A stretch of 14,044 nt of DNA, taken from DASVHF01 sp036382695 (GTDB lineage: Bacteria; Patescibacteriota; Microgenomatia; Woykebacterales; RBG-16-39-9b). The DNA lies in contig DASVHF010000023.1 of assembly GCA_036382695.1 (NCBI GenBank), positions 1 to 14,044 on the forward strand, in the 5' to 3' direction. Below are positions 1-6,770 of the stretch, one piece after another. The position numbers and the translations under genes were made by a program. Positions within the stretch are counted from its first letter, which is position 1. Each line of letters opens with the position of its first letter. Under the pieces are notes generated by a model. That model had not been told where the DNA came from and did not search any database. It saw only the letters and a program-made list of their open reading frames with translations.

Positions 1-315
1 ACCTAAGAGCTTTGGGTTGGGGGAGACTGAGACGTTTAGGGTTCTTCCTTCTATTTTTTCGAAGCGATTCTTAATATCTTGGATATGGTGTAGGTGCAAT
101 TTGCCGGCAGCTTCAATCGTCAAAGTTTCTTTTGCCAAATGCCGCCTTAGAAAATTTAGATATGATTTTAAGATACTCAAAACGTCACTTTTGAATTCGG
201 TTTTAGCGAATTTTATGTTTTTTCTCACTTTAATTAAATCTAGCCCACCCCTTGTAAAACTTGTAAGGAAGAGCTTTTTTGCTATTTTTAAATTTTCCTT
301 TTTACTTAATTTCAT
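1..315 (-). CDS. atpH: ATP synthase F1 delta subunit, partial (3' end outside window)
   Basis: The delta subunit joins the F1 head to the peripheral stalk (b subunits) of ATP synthase. The reverse strand reads MKLSKKENLKIAKKLFL and continues open for 105 codons to the window edge. The ATG at 315 overlaps the atpF stop as ATGA, a typical coupled start. The last visible residues, VSVSPNPKLLG, match the C-terminal strand that in this family reads roughly 'xPxLIGGxxxRxGD'. In the usual protein of about 180 residues that motif lies near residue 145-150, whereas here it lies at 101-105. The N-terminal helical domain is therefore about 40 residues short. The segment between is helical and Lys-rich. 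Identity rests mainly on operon position plus this motif, and the C-terminal end is not in the window. Confidence 0.8.
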   Translation of the reverse strand, partial: MKLSKKENLKIAKKLFLTSFTRGGLDLIKVRKNIKFAKTEFKSDVLSILKSYLNFLRRHLAKETLTIEAAGKLHLHHIQDIKNRFEKIEGRTLNVSVSPNPKLLG

Positions 316-809
316 TTATTAATTTCTTTGATTGCCTCTTGAACAAGTTTCTCTTGGTCAGGCCCGGTTAGTGATTTGGAGACTACTTTTTCTGTGGCGG
401 ATGCAACCATACCAATTATCTGTTCGCGTGCCTCGGCAATCATTTTTTGCTTTTCAAGTTCCAGAGATTCTTGGGTTTTCCTAAGAGTAGCTTGAACATT
501 CTGTTTTGTTTCTGTCTGAATCTGCGCCGATAGGGCTTTTGCTTCTTCTTTAGCTTCTTCGACTAATCTTGCTGCTTCGTCGCGACCCCTATTTATTATT
601 TCTTCCTGTTGTTTAGTTGACTGGTCAAATTTTTTTTGAATATCCTCGGCCTGTTTTATTGAGGTTTCGATTTTAACTTTTCTTTCCTCTAACACCTTCA
701 ATATAGGTTTGTATAAAAACCTTTTCAAGATGTAAAGTAAAATTACAAAATTTACTATTTGGGCCAAGAGTAGGATCGGCTCGACGCCAAAATCTTTTAG
801 AATCTCCAT
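312..809 (-). CDS. atpF: ATP synthase F0 b subunit
   Basis: This is the peripheral stalk subunit that holds F1 against rotation. The 165-residue protein has one N-terminal membrane helix (about residues 10-31, PILLLAQIVNFVILLYILKRF), the usual 'KPILKVLEER' turn at 34-43, and then a long charged coiled coil to the C-terminus rich in Glu, Lys, Gln and Ala. This is the standard single-b architecture and length. It lies between atpE (45-base gap) and atpH (4-base ATGA overlap) in the normal F-type order. No clear SD is seen before the ATG at 809. Only one b-type gene is visible, which fits a homodimeric stalk unless a b' gene lies elsewhere. Confidence 0.95.
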   Translation of the reverse strand: MEILKDFGVEPILLLAQIVNFVILLYILKRFLYKPILKVLEERKVKIETSIKQAEDIQKKFDQSTKQQEEIINRGRDEAARLVEEAKEEAKALSAQIQTETKQNVQATLRKTQESLELEKQKMIAEAREQIIGMVASATEKVVSKSLTGPDQEKLVQEAIKEINK

Positions 810-854
810 AATTTTTAAATCGCGCAGTTTTAATTTATTGCTAGTTACGTATTT

Positions 855-1061
855 TTAGGCTCGGAAAGCCAGTACTAGAACGTAAATCGCAATTGCCTCA
901 GCGAAGGCCATGCCCAAAAGCATAGCCGGTAACACTTTTCCTTGTGCTTCAGGGTTTCTGCCGATAGCTTCCATCGCTTTCATACCAATCATGCCGATGC
1001 CCAAGGCTGGAGCAACACCACCTAGAGCAATAATAAGTCCACCAGTTACTGAAAATTCCAT
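855..1061 (-). CDS. atpE: ATP synthase F0 c subunit (rotor ring)
   Basis: This is the hairpin protein that forms the rotating c-ring and carries the coupling ion. It has 68 residues: helix 1 about 5-31 with the Gly/Ala packing face, polar loop GRNPEA at 34-39, and helix 2 about 43-66. The essential carboxylate is E55 in FAEAIAIY. The position that is Gln in Na+-coupled rings (Ilyobacter type) is I22, and E55 is followed by Ala rather than Ser/Thr. Both point to proton coupling; this is an inference from known ligand patterns. It starts at ATG 1061, 17 bases after atpB. Confidence 0.97.
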   Translation of the reverse strand: MEFSVTGGLIIALGGVAPALGIGMIGMKAMEAIGRNPEAQGKVLPAMLLGMAFAEAIAIYVLVLAFRA

Positions 1062-1068
1062 TTAATTG

Positions 1069-1078
1069 CACCTCCTTT
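1069..1078 (-). promoter_or_regulatory. Very strong Shine-Dalgarno site of atpE
   Basis: The minus strand reads AAAGGAGGTG, seven bases before the atpE ATG. It begins on the last base of the atpB stop codon. This near-full anti-16S match fits the need for many c subunits per complex and contrasts with SD-less genes elsewhere in the window. Confidence 0.85.
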
Positions 1079-1818
1079 CAGTGGGTAGCGTGTTTTTCAG
1101 ATAAGATTACCATAAATACCAAGGTTAGCATCATAAAAATTGCTGCTTGAACAAAACCGACTATTATTTCTAAAAACATAAATGGCAAAGGTAAGATAAA
1201 AGCAAAAAGAGCTGAAATCGTCACAAGTAAAGTCTCACCGGCGAAAATGTTGCCAAATAACCGGAAAGATAAAGAAAGTATTTTGGTTATTTCCGCGATA
1301 ATTTCCAACAACCCGACAAAAAGGTTGATTGGATTGAGGCTGAAATAACGCTTTAAATAATCAACTATCCCCAAAGTGGTAATTGAATAATAATGAGTCA
1401 TACCAACAGAGATTAAAGCGAGGGCTAGGGTTACATTGAGATCGCTATTCACACTTCGCAGAAATGGCAGCAACACCTTTTCGCCGTGATGAACTCCATG
1501 TAGACCGATGGTGTTAAAACCGGGGAAAAGTCCAAGAAAATTAGCCGTTAATATAAAAATGAAAAACGTTGCCACAATTGGAAAAAACCTTAGCGCCCTT
1601 TTTTTATCCGACAGATCTTCGATTGTTGAAAGAATCGTTTCGATTACTATTTCAGAAATTGATTGGAGTTTATTGGTTGGGGCTAAGGCGACCTTTTTTG
1701 AAACAGTGATTGCCAGCAAAGAGAGAAGTAGGGTAGTGATTGTGGTAGTTAGCAGTGTATTTGTGATTGGAAAACCTCCAATTTCAAATAATTTTTCGGC
1801 AAACAGCGTGACTTCCAT
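1078..1818 (-). CDS. atpB: ATP synthase F0 a subunit
   Basis: This is the membrane stator subunit that provides the two half-channels for protons next to the c-ring. It has 246 residues with five to six hydrophobic segments. The essential arginine is R186 in LSLSFRLFGNIFAGE, and the last helix keeps the conserved Gln (Q224, GFVQAAIFMMLT), matching E. coli R210 and Q252. Other family marks are FLGLFPG (94-100) and the N-terminal SEIVIETI stretch. The ATG at 1818 directly follows the TAA of the upstream small gene. Its SD, GAGGAG (minus strand, 1833 to 1828), lies inside that gene's last codons, so the two are probably translationally coupled. Confidence 0.96.
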   Translation of the reverse strand: MEVTLFAEKLFEIGGFPITNTLLTTTITTLLLSLLAITVSKKVALAPTNKLQSISEIVIETILSTIEDLSDKKRALRFFPIVATFFIFILTANFLGLFPGFNTIGLHGVHHGEKVLLPFLRSVNSDLNVTLALALISVGMTHYYSITTLGIVDYLKRYFSLNPINLFVGLLEIIAEITKILSLSFRLFGNIFAGETLLVTISALFAFILPLPFMFLEIIVGFVQAAIFMMLTLVFMVILSEKHATH

Positions 1819-2211
1819 TTAATAAATCTCCTCAATTTTCGTAAACCCAGTGATAAAAATTCTTACCTGTTTGTTTGGATTGTCTTCCAAAAGAATTCGC
1901 TGAGCACCTTTTAAATTATCAGTGTGAGCCTTTTTCGAATTATTTTTCCCGTAAGCCCCGCAGTCTTCGTGATCGAAAATGTATATTATGCTTGGATCAT
2001 GAAGTTGCAGGGACGTTAAAATACTGCTCGTAATATTTTCCAACCCCAAAGAAGCACCTGGTACTGTTATTAAATCGTAATTATCCTTTAGCCTTTCCTT
2101 CACAAGAAAGTCCCTTACCTTCGTAACAAACCGAAAATCTATACACGAAATCACTAACGCCTTACACTTATGCCGATTAGACATGAAGGGATATATTAAC
2201 AAACCTGACAA
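1819..2211 (-). CDS. Small beta-carbonic-anhydrase-like protein at the head of the atp operon
   Basis: The 130-residue soluble protein has the beta-carbonic-anhydrase metal motifs: C23-x-D25-x-R27 (ISCIDFRF) and H81-x2-C84 (FDHEDCGAYG). These correspond to the Cys/Asp/Arg and His/Cys zinc-site residues of that family. A Rossmann-like strand (KALVISCID) and a middle strand (YIFDHEDCG) fit the fold. It is much shorter than typical enzymes of about 200 residues, so activity (CO2 hydration) is not assured; it may be a minimal or repurposed member. The 2211 start is TTG. An ATG at 2184 (MSNRHKC) would remove nine residues and keep every motif, and I consider it equally or more likely. Neither has an SD. 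It abuts atpB with no gap and occupies the slot where atpI or atpZ is common. Confidence 0.75.
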   Translation of the reverse strand: MSGLLIYPFMSNRHKCKALVISCIDFRFVTKVRDFLVKERLKDNYDLITVPGASLGLENITSSILTSLQLHDPSIIYIFDHEDCGAYGKNNSKKAHTDNLKGAQRILLEDNPNKQVRIFITGFTKIEEIY

Positions 2212-2228
2212 AATATGTCTAGAGTGCG

Positions 2229-2266
2229 TCTGAAGAGTGGCTCTTGTAAAAACTCACTTCAGAAGG
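2229..2266 (+). promoter_or_regulatory. Inverted repeat and SD in the enolase leader
   Basis: TCTGAAG (2229-2235) and CTTCAGA (2257-2263) form a perfect 7-base inverted repeat with a 21-base spacer. Its right arm overlaps AGAAGG (2261-2266), the only SD-like sequence before the enolase GTG, which lies 15 bases further on. A smaller hairpin, AAGAG-TGG-CTCTT (2233-2245), would compete with the left arm. It could be a DNA operator between the divergent atp and eno units or an RNA element hiding the SD. Function is not shown by sequence alone. Confidence 0.35.
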
Positions 2267-2281
2267 TTAAGATAAATTTAT

Positions 2282-3544
2282 GTGGGAAAAATCGCAAGAA
2301 TAACCTCAGAAGAAATTTTAGATAGCAGCGGCGTTCCAACTTTAAAGACTACTGTATACCTTGACGATAACACGCAAGGAACTGCTTCAATCCCATCGGG
2401 TACTTCCATCGGGACTAATGAGGCTGTTGAGCTGCGCGATGGCGACCCCAATCGCTACAACGGCAGGGGAGTCCTACAAGCCATCAATAATGTTCAAGGT
2501 ATTATTTTCCAAGCTATAAAGGGTATGGATCCGACTGAGCAAGAAAAAATTGACAATACAATGCTTCTGGCGGATAGAACTGGAAATAAAAGCAAACTTG
2601 GAGCGAACGCAATTTTATCAGTTTCGCTGGCAGTCGCAGTTGCCGCTGCTACTAGTCAAAAAATCCCCCTGTTCAAACATATTAGAATGATAAGCGGCAA
2701 AAATTTAGAAGAAGGCTCCCAACTGCCACAGCCAGTTGTTAATTTAATCGAGGGAGGAAGACATGTGGAAAGTGGTCTTGAGTTTCAGGAGTTTTTAGCA
2801 ATTCCAAAAGGCTCTCGCTTCATCGAGCAAGGTTACGCTAAAACACTGAAGCTTATTGAAAGTTTAAAGGCATTGGTGAAACAAAAGAAACTTGGTGAGC
2901 AGTTAGGAGTGGAGGGGGGTTTTGCTGTTGATTTACCAACAAACGAGGCGGCAATTAATTTAATAAAAGAAGCCATGGCCAACCTCGAGCTTACTGGTGC
3001 TGATTTTAACCTTGGTCTGGATGTAGCAGCGATGTCGATTTATAAAAATGGTGAATACCGTTTCCGGGATGTGGAAAAGTCGCTAAACGACACTGGTTTT
3101 ATAAATTATCTACAAAAAATGGCGAAAAAACACCAGTTATACTACCTTGAAGACCCGCTTAGCGAGAGTGACTGGAGTGGGTGGCGGGAACTAACGCGGA
3201 GTTTGTCGCCAAGTGTTCATGTAATTGGTGATGATCTTACTGCTACAAATCAAAACCGTTTGACCCAAGCGCTTGAAAATGAGGCAATTACTGGTGTAGT
3301 AGTTAAGCCAAATCAAATCGGTACGTTGACGGAAACTCTTGCTTTTACTTCTCGAGCCCAGGTGGCGGGAATTAAAGTTGTCGTCTCACACCGGAGTGGC
3401 GAAACGGAAGATTCTTTCATTGTAGATTTAGCCGTTGCAGTAAACGCAGATCTAATTAAAATTGGTTCCCCTCTGCAAAAAGTGAGATTTGCAAAATACA
3501 ACCGCTTACTGGAAATTGAAAAGGAACTTTGGCGCCATAAGTAA
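2282..3544 (+). CDS. eno: Enolase, divergent
   Basis: Converts 2-phosphoglycerate to phosphoenolpyruvate in glycolysis; cytoplasmic and Mg2+-dependent. The 420 residues cover the whole family. Catalytic and metal residues are present: H161, E170, E211 (VEGGFA), metal ligands D247, E290 (YLEDP) and D317 (GDDL), K342 (VKPNQIGTLTETL), H370-R371-S372 (SHRSGETED) and K393 (LIKIGS). Several usually fixed residues differ: DSRGNPT reads DSSGVPT, SGASTG reads SGTSIG, INGGAH reads IEGGRH and GDEGGF reads GVEGGF. The start is GTG at 2282; an overlapping ATG at 2280 is out of frame and stops after seven codons. Its stop overlaps the next gene's ATG as TAATG, so the two glycolytic enzymes are co-expressed. 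Confidence 0.93.
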   Translation: MGKIARITSEEILDSSGVPTLKTTVYLDDNTQGTASIPSGTSIGTNEAVELRDGDPNRYNGRGVLQAINNVQGIIFQAIKGMDPTEQEKIDNTMLLADRTGNKSKLGANAILSVSLAVAVAAATSQKIPLFKHIRMISGKNLEEGSQLPQPVVNLIEGGRHVESGLEFQEFLAIPKGSRFIEQGYAKTLKLIESLKALVKQKKLGEQLGVEGGFAVDLPTNEAAINLIKEAMANLELTGADFNLGLDVAAMSIYKNGEYRFRDVEKSLNDTGFINYLQKMAKKHQLYYLEDPLSESDWSGWRELTRSLSPSVHVIGDDLTATNQNRLTQALENEAITGVVVKPNQIGTLTETLAFTSRAQVAGIKVVVSHRSGETEDSFIVDLAVAVNADLIKIGSPLQKVRFAKYNRLLEIEKELWRHK

Positions 3545-5091
3545 TGAGAAAAACCAAACCTCTAGCACTGATAATTTTAGATGGCTGGGGTGTAGCGCCA
3601 GATGCTGATTCAAACGCCATCTCTTGTGCACACAAGCCGTTCTGGGACAGAATTTCAGTCGCCTATCCTCATACCACATTGTTTGCTTCTGGCGAAGAAG
3701 TTGGCCTGCCGCGTGGCGAAGCCGGAAACAGTGAAGTTGGCCATCTTAATATCGGTGCTGGGATGATTGTTTATCAGGAATTGCCGAGAATAAATATGGC
3801 GATAAGCGACGGCTCTTTTCTTGAGAATAAAGCCTTTTTAGCAGCTACCCAAACAGTCAAGAAAAACAAAAGTAGATTCCACATAATAGGTTTGATTGGT
3901 CGTGGCAGTGTTCACTCTAGCTTAGAACATCTTTATGCTCTTCTTTGGTATGCGAAAACTCAAGGATTAAAAGAGGTTTTTTTACATCTCTTTACTGATG
4001 GTCGGGATTCGTCACCGACTTCGGCCCTTGGGATAATTAAGGAGATTCTGGACAAATCTTCAGAAATTGGAATTGGTAGCCTTGCTTCACTAACCGGTCG
4101 CTATTGGGCCATGGATAGAGATGAACGTTGGGACCGTACAGCTCGTGCTTATAGGGCAATAGTAGATGGTGTTGGTGAAAAGATAACTGACCCAGTGGAA
4201 ACTGTGAAATCTTTATATCAAAAGAAAGTGACGGATGAATTCATCCAGCCGCTGTTGATGTCCAATAAAGAGAAATTTGAGGGTGCTGTTAAAGAAGGCG
4301 ACGCGGTGGTTTTTTTCAATTTCCGACCGGATAGAGCTAGGCAATTGACGAAGGCGTTTATTGATCCGACTTTTTCTGAATTTGGGAATCGTAAGTTCGT
4401 AAAAAATCTAGTTTTTGTGACTATGACACAGTATGAAAGAAATTTACCTGCTCTTGTAGCTTTTCCGCCGCCGAGCATCGATTATCCTTTATCAGCCGTG
4501 CTTTCAATGCAAGATTTGAAGCAGTTTCACATTGGTGAAACTGAAAAATACGCCCATGTAACTTATTTTCTCAATGGCGGAAAAGAGGATCCATATCCAG
4601 GTGAAGATCGTGTGCATATCCCTTCGCCCAAAGTGTCTACCTATGATCAAAAACCCCAGATGTCTGCGAAAGAAATTACTGACCATGTATGCAGCCGCCT
4701 TGAGCAAAGACTATACGATGTTTACATAATTAATTTTGCTAACGCTGATATGGTGGCTCACACAGGTTTTATGGGCGCAACAAAAAAAGCTATCGAGACC
4801 TTAGATGGTTGCCTGGAGAGAATTGTCAGTTTGGTCCAATCCCATGGGGGTGTAGCGGTGATTACTGCCGACCATGGAAATGCTGAGGTAATGATCGATG
4901 CTACGACGGGCCAAGCCAACACTGAGCATACTACAAACCTCGTTCCGTTTATAGTTGTTTCAGATATTTTTAAAACTCGGCAAGGTTTGAAACTGCCAGT
5001 TGGTGTTTTGGCAGATGTTGCTCCAACAACACTTTCTTTACTTGGAATTCGGGTTCCAGACTCAATGACCGGTAGAAACCTTCTATCTTAA
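3544..5091 (+). CDS. gpmI: 2,3-bisphosphoglycerate-independent phosphoglycerate mutase
   Basis: Interconverts 3- and 2-phosphoglycerate, supplying the enolase encoded just upstream. It has 515 residues, the normal length for this two-domain, alkaline-phosphatase-superfamily enzyme that uses two Mn2+ ions. Metal and catalytic residues are visible: D13 (LDGWG), phospho-acceptor S63 (GNSEVGH), H124 (GSVHS), R154 in DGRDSSP, the GRYWAMDRDERWDR block (185-198), R261 and R264 (FNFRPDRARQL), K335 (ETEKYAHVTYF), D402 and H406 (NADMVAHTG), D443-H444 (TADHGNAE) and H462 (TEHTTNLVPF). All usual key residues are intact. No SD is seen; translation probably depends on coupling with eno. The 3' end overlaps the convergent rsmI by 9 bases. 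Confidence 0.97.
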   Translation: MRKTKPLALIILDGWGVAPDADSNAISCAHKPFWDRISVAYPHTTLFASGEEVGLPRGEAGNSEVGHLNIGAGMIVYQELPRINMAISDGSFLENKAFLAATQTVKKNKSRFHIIGLIGRGSVHSSLEHLYALLWYAKTQGLKEVFLHLFTDGRDSSPTSALGIIKEILDKSSEIGIGSLASLTGRYWAMDRDERWDRTARAYRAIVDGVGEKITDPVETVKSLYQKKVTDEFIQPLLMSNKEKFEGAVKEGDAVVFFNFRPDRARQLTKAFIDPTFSEFGNRKFVKNLVFVTMTQYERNLPALVAFPPPSIDYPLSAVLSMQDLKQFHIGETEKYAHVTYFLNGGKEDPYPGEDRVHIPSPKVSTYDQKPQMSAKEITDHVCSRLEQRLYDVYIINFANADMVAHTGFMGATKKAIETLDGCLERIVSLVQSHGGVAVITADHGNAEVMIDATTGQANTEHTTNLVPFIVVSDIFKTRQGLKLPVGVLADVAPTTLSLLGIRVPDSMTGRNLLS

Positions 5092-5751
5092 AAGGATGGT
5101 GAACTCACCCTTACTTTTAATATCCATTTCGTTCACTTTGGAAACTTTCCCTCGGATAAACTCTTCATGTACTTTTGTTAGTTCACGAGCAAACACCACA
5201 TTTTTATCAGGAAATCTTTGCGTCAGCAAAGATAAAGTTTTTTTGACACGAAATGGAGATTCGAAAAGTATTATCGTTGCCGGTTTTAACGATAGTGCTT
5301 TATCAATATAAGTTAGAAGCTCCTGCTGTTTGCCCACCTTTTTTGGAAAATAGCCAACGAAAGTAAACTGATCTGTAGGTAGTCCAGATGCAACTAGGGA
5401 GGCTAGTATTGAACTTGCCCCTGGAATAGGTACTACTTTTATTTCATTTCTGATTACCTCTCTTACTAGCTTGAAACCTGGATCTGACAAAGTAGGCGTG
5501 CCGGCATCAGAAACCACCGCGATATTGTCCCCGGAGCGCAGCATAGTTAGTACATGATCAATCTTTTTCTCTTCATTGTGTTCGTGGAATGATTCGAGAG
5601 GTTTGCTGATATTGTATTTTGATAGTAGTTGGCTTGTTTTCCTTGTATCCTCAGCTAATATTAAATCTACCTCGCCGAGAATTTCGATTGCCCGTAGGGT
5701 AATATCTTTTAAATTGCCAATTGGTGTTGCCACAATATATAAAGCAGACAT
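5083..5751 (-). CDS. rsmI: 16S rRNA 2'-O-ribose C1402 methyltransferase
   Basis: SAM-dependent enzyme that methylates the ribose of C1402 in the ribosomal decoding centre. Family blocks occur in order: YIVATPIGNLKDITLRA (5-21), AEDTRKTSQLL (33-43), VSDAGTPTLSDPG (80-92), IPGASSILASLVASGLPTD (109-127), FVGYFPKK (131-138), LFESPFRV (162-169) and ARELTKVHEEF (188-198). It is the tetrapyrrole-methylase fold. At 222 residues it lacks the roughly 60-residue C-terminal extension of the E. coli enzyme (286). The start ATG at 5751 has no SD; a -10-like TATGAT lies 13 bases before it. It converges with gpmI and is divergent from the DedA gene, with only 24 bases between start codons. Confidence 0.96.
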   Translation of the reverse strand: MSALYIVATPIGNLKDITLRAIEILGEVDLILAEDTRKTSQLLSKYNISKPLESFHEHNEEKKIDHVLTMLRSGDNIAVVSDAGTPTLSDPGFKLVREVIRNEIKVVPIPGASSILASLVASGLPTDQFTFVGYFPKKVGKQQELLTYIDKALSLKPATIILFESPFRVKKTLSLLTQRFPDKNVVFARELTKVHEEFIRGKVSKVNEMDIKSKGEFTILLR

Positions 5752-5764
5752 ATTTGGTTATGTT

Positions 5765-5770
5765 ATCATA
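5765..5770 (-). promoter_or_regulatory. Candidate -10 box of rsmI
   Basis: The minus strand reads TATGAT (5 of 6 to consensus), with 13 bases between it and the rsmI ATG, giving a leader of only a few bases. No convincing -35 was found. The divergent DedA gene begins five bases to the right, so both starts share this spacer. Confidence 0.35.
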
Positions 5771-5775
5771 TTTAT

Positions 5776-6417
5776 ATGTTGGATGCTTTTTTCGCTGCTA
5801 TTACTACTTGGACACTCGGTATAATTTCCACTCTTGGTTATTTTGGTATTTTTATGACGATGGCAATTGAATCGGCTTGTATTCCTCTACCTTCGGAGAT
5901 CATCATGCCTTTCTCCGGTTTCTTAGTGGCTAGCGGCAAATTCAACTTTTGGTTGGTGGTTGTGGTTGGTGCCGCTGGAAATTTGGCCGGTTCAGCTCTT
6001 ATGTACGGGTTAGGTTTTTACGGACAGGAGAGGCTGGTGCGAAGGTTTGTCTGTGGCCCTGGACGCTTTTTAGTTACTGAGGAAGAGTTAGACCTAGGCG
6101 AGCGGTGGTTTAGAAAATATGGCGAATTAATTGTTTTAGTCTCGCGTATAATACCGGTAGTGCGGACTTTTATTTCATTGCCCGCCGGGGTTGCTCGGGT
6201 AGGTTTTTTCAAGTTTAGTTTTTTGACCTTTTTGGGCAGTTTATGTTGGTCGGCCTTTTTGGCTTATCTTGGTGTGGAACTAGGTAAAAACTGGGCCTTT
6301 TTGGAACCAATCTTTCGAAAGTTTGACATCGCGATCGTTGTTTTAGGTATAATAGTAGCAGCAATCTTTTTTTACTTAAAATTAAAGAGGACTTTTAAAT
6401 GGAAAAGAAAATCCTAA
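5776..6417 (+). CDS. DedA family membrane protein (VTT/SNARE-associated domain)
   Basis: Integral membrane protein of the DedA superfamily. Members include flippases that recycle undecaprenyl phosphate or phospholipids and are linked to membrane potential and antimicrobial resistance. The 213 residues have hydrophobic segments around 12-30, 43-53 (re-entrant), 58-80, 118-135, 145-168 and 184-202. Family motifs are ESACIPLPSEIIMPFSGFL (32-50), the Gly-rich GNLAGSALMYGLGFYG (68-83), and SRIIPVVRTFISLPAGVARV (123-142), which contains the conserved basic residues R124 and R130. The C-terminus is strongly basic (KLKRTFKWKRKS). The exact substrate cannot be read from sequence. The gene overlaps the response-regulator gene by 19 bases and starts an operon of three. 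No SD precedes the ATG at 5776. Confidence 0.92.
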   Translation: MLDAFFAAITTWTLGIISTLGYFGIFMTMAIESACIPLPSEIIMPFSGFLVASGKFNFWLVVVVGAAGNLAGSALMYGLGFYGQERLVRRFVCGPGRFLVTEEELDLGERWFRKYGELIVLVSRIIPVVRTFISLPAGVARVGFFKFSFLTFLGSLCWSAFLAYLGVELGKNWAFLEPIFRKFDIAIVVLGIIVAAIFFYLKLKRTFKWKRKS

Positions 6418-6770
6418 TCGTCGAAGATGATAAGTTTGTTGCTGAGCTGTATGATCATCAATTCACCAAAAACGGTTTTGTCACTAAAGTGGCTGAAGAT
6501 GGTGAGCAAGCGCTTGGATTGGTAAAAAAAGAAAAATTTGATCTCATCTTACTTGATATCATGATTCCAAAAATCGATGGGCTTGAAGTGCTTAAGCGGC
6601 TTAGATCGGACTCTTCGACAAAGGATGTAGCAGTAATAATTCTTAGTAACCTGGGACAAGACGAAATGATAAAACAAGCCTTGCAGGTTGGTGCTAAAGC
6701 ATACATTATCAAAAGTCTCTATACCCCAGATCAAGTAGTGGCAGAAGTACGCTCAATCCTCGGAGTTTAG
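6399..6770 (+). CDS. Single-domain (CheY-like) response regulator
   Basis: Stand-alone receiver domain of 123 residues. The acidic pocket is D10-D11 (IVEDDKF), the phospho-acceptor is D53 (LILLDIMIPKIDG), the switch position is S83 (VIILSNL) and the conserved Lys is K105 (YIIKS). There is no DNA-binding or output domain, so it must act by protein contact, like CheY or Spo0F. No histidine kinase is encoded nearby. The ATG at 6399 has an SD, AGAGG (6386-6390), inside the DedA gene, and the frames overlap by 19 bases. The Nramp ATG follows its stop immediately, so it may tune the two membrane proteins; that role is only an inference from operon structure. Confidence 0.93.
   Translation: MEKKILIVEDDKFVAELYDHQFTKNGFVTKVAEDGEQALGLVKKEKFDLILLDIMIPKIDGLEVLKRLRSDSSTKDVAVIILSNLGQDEMIKQALQVGAKAYIIKSLYTPDQVVAEVRSILGV

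Noticed and set aside
2280..2303. ATG at 2280 overlapping the enolase GTG
   Set aside because: Its frame stops after seven codons. The GTG frame encodes the conserved enolase start.
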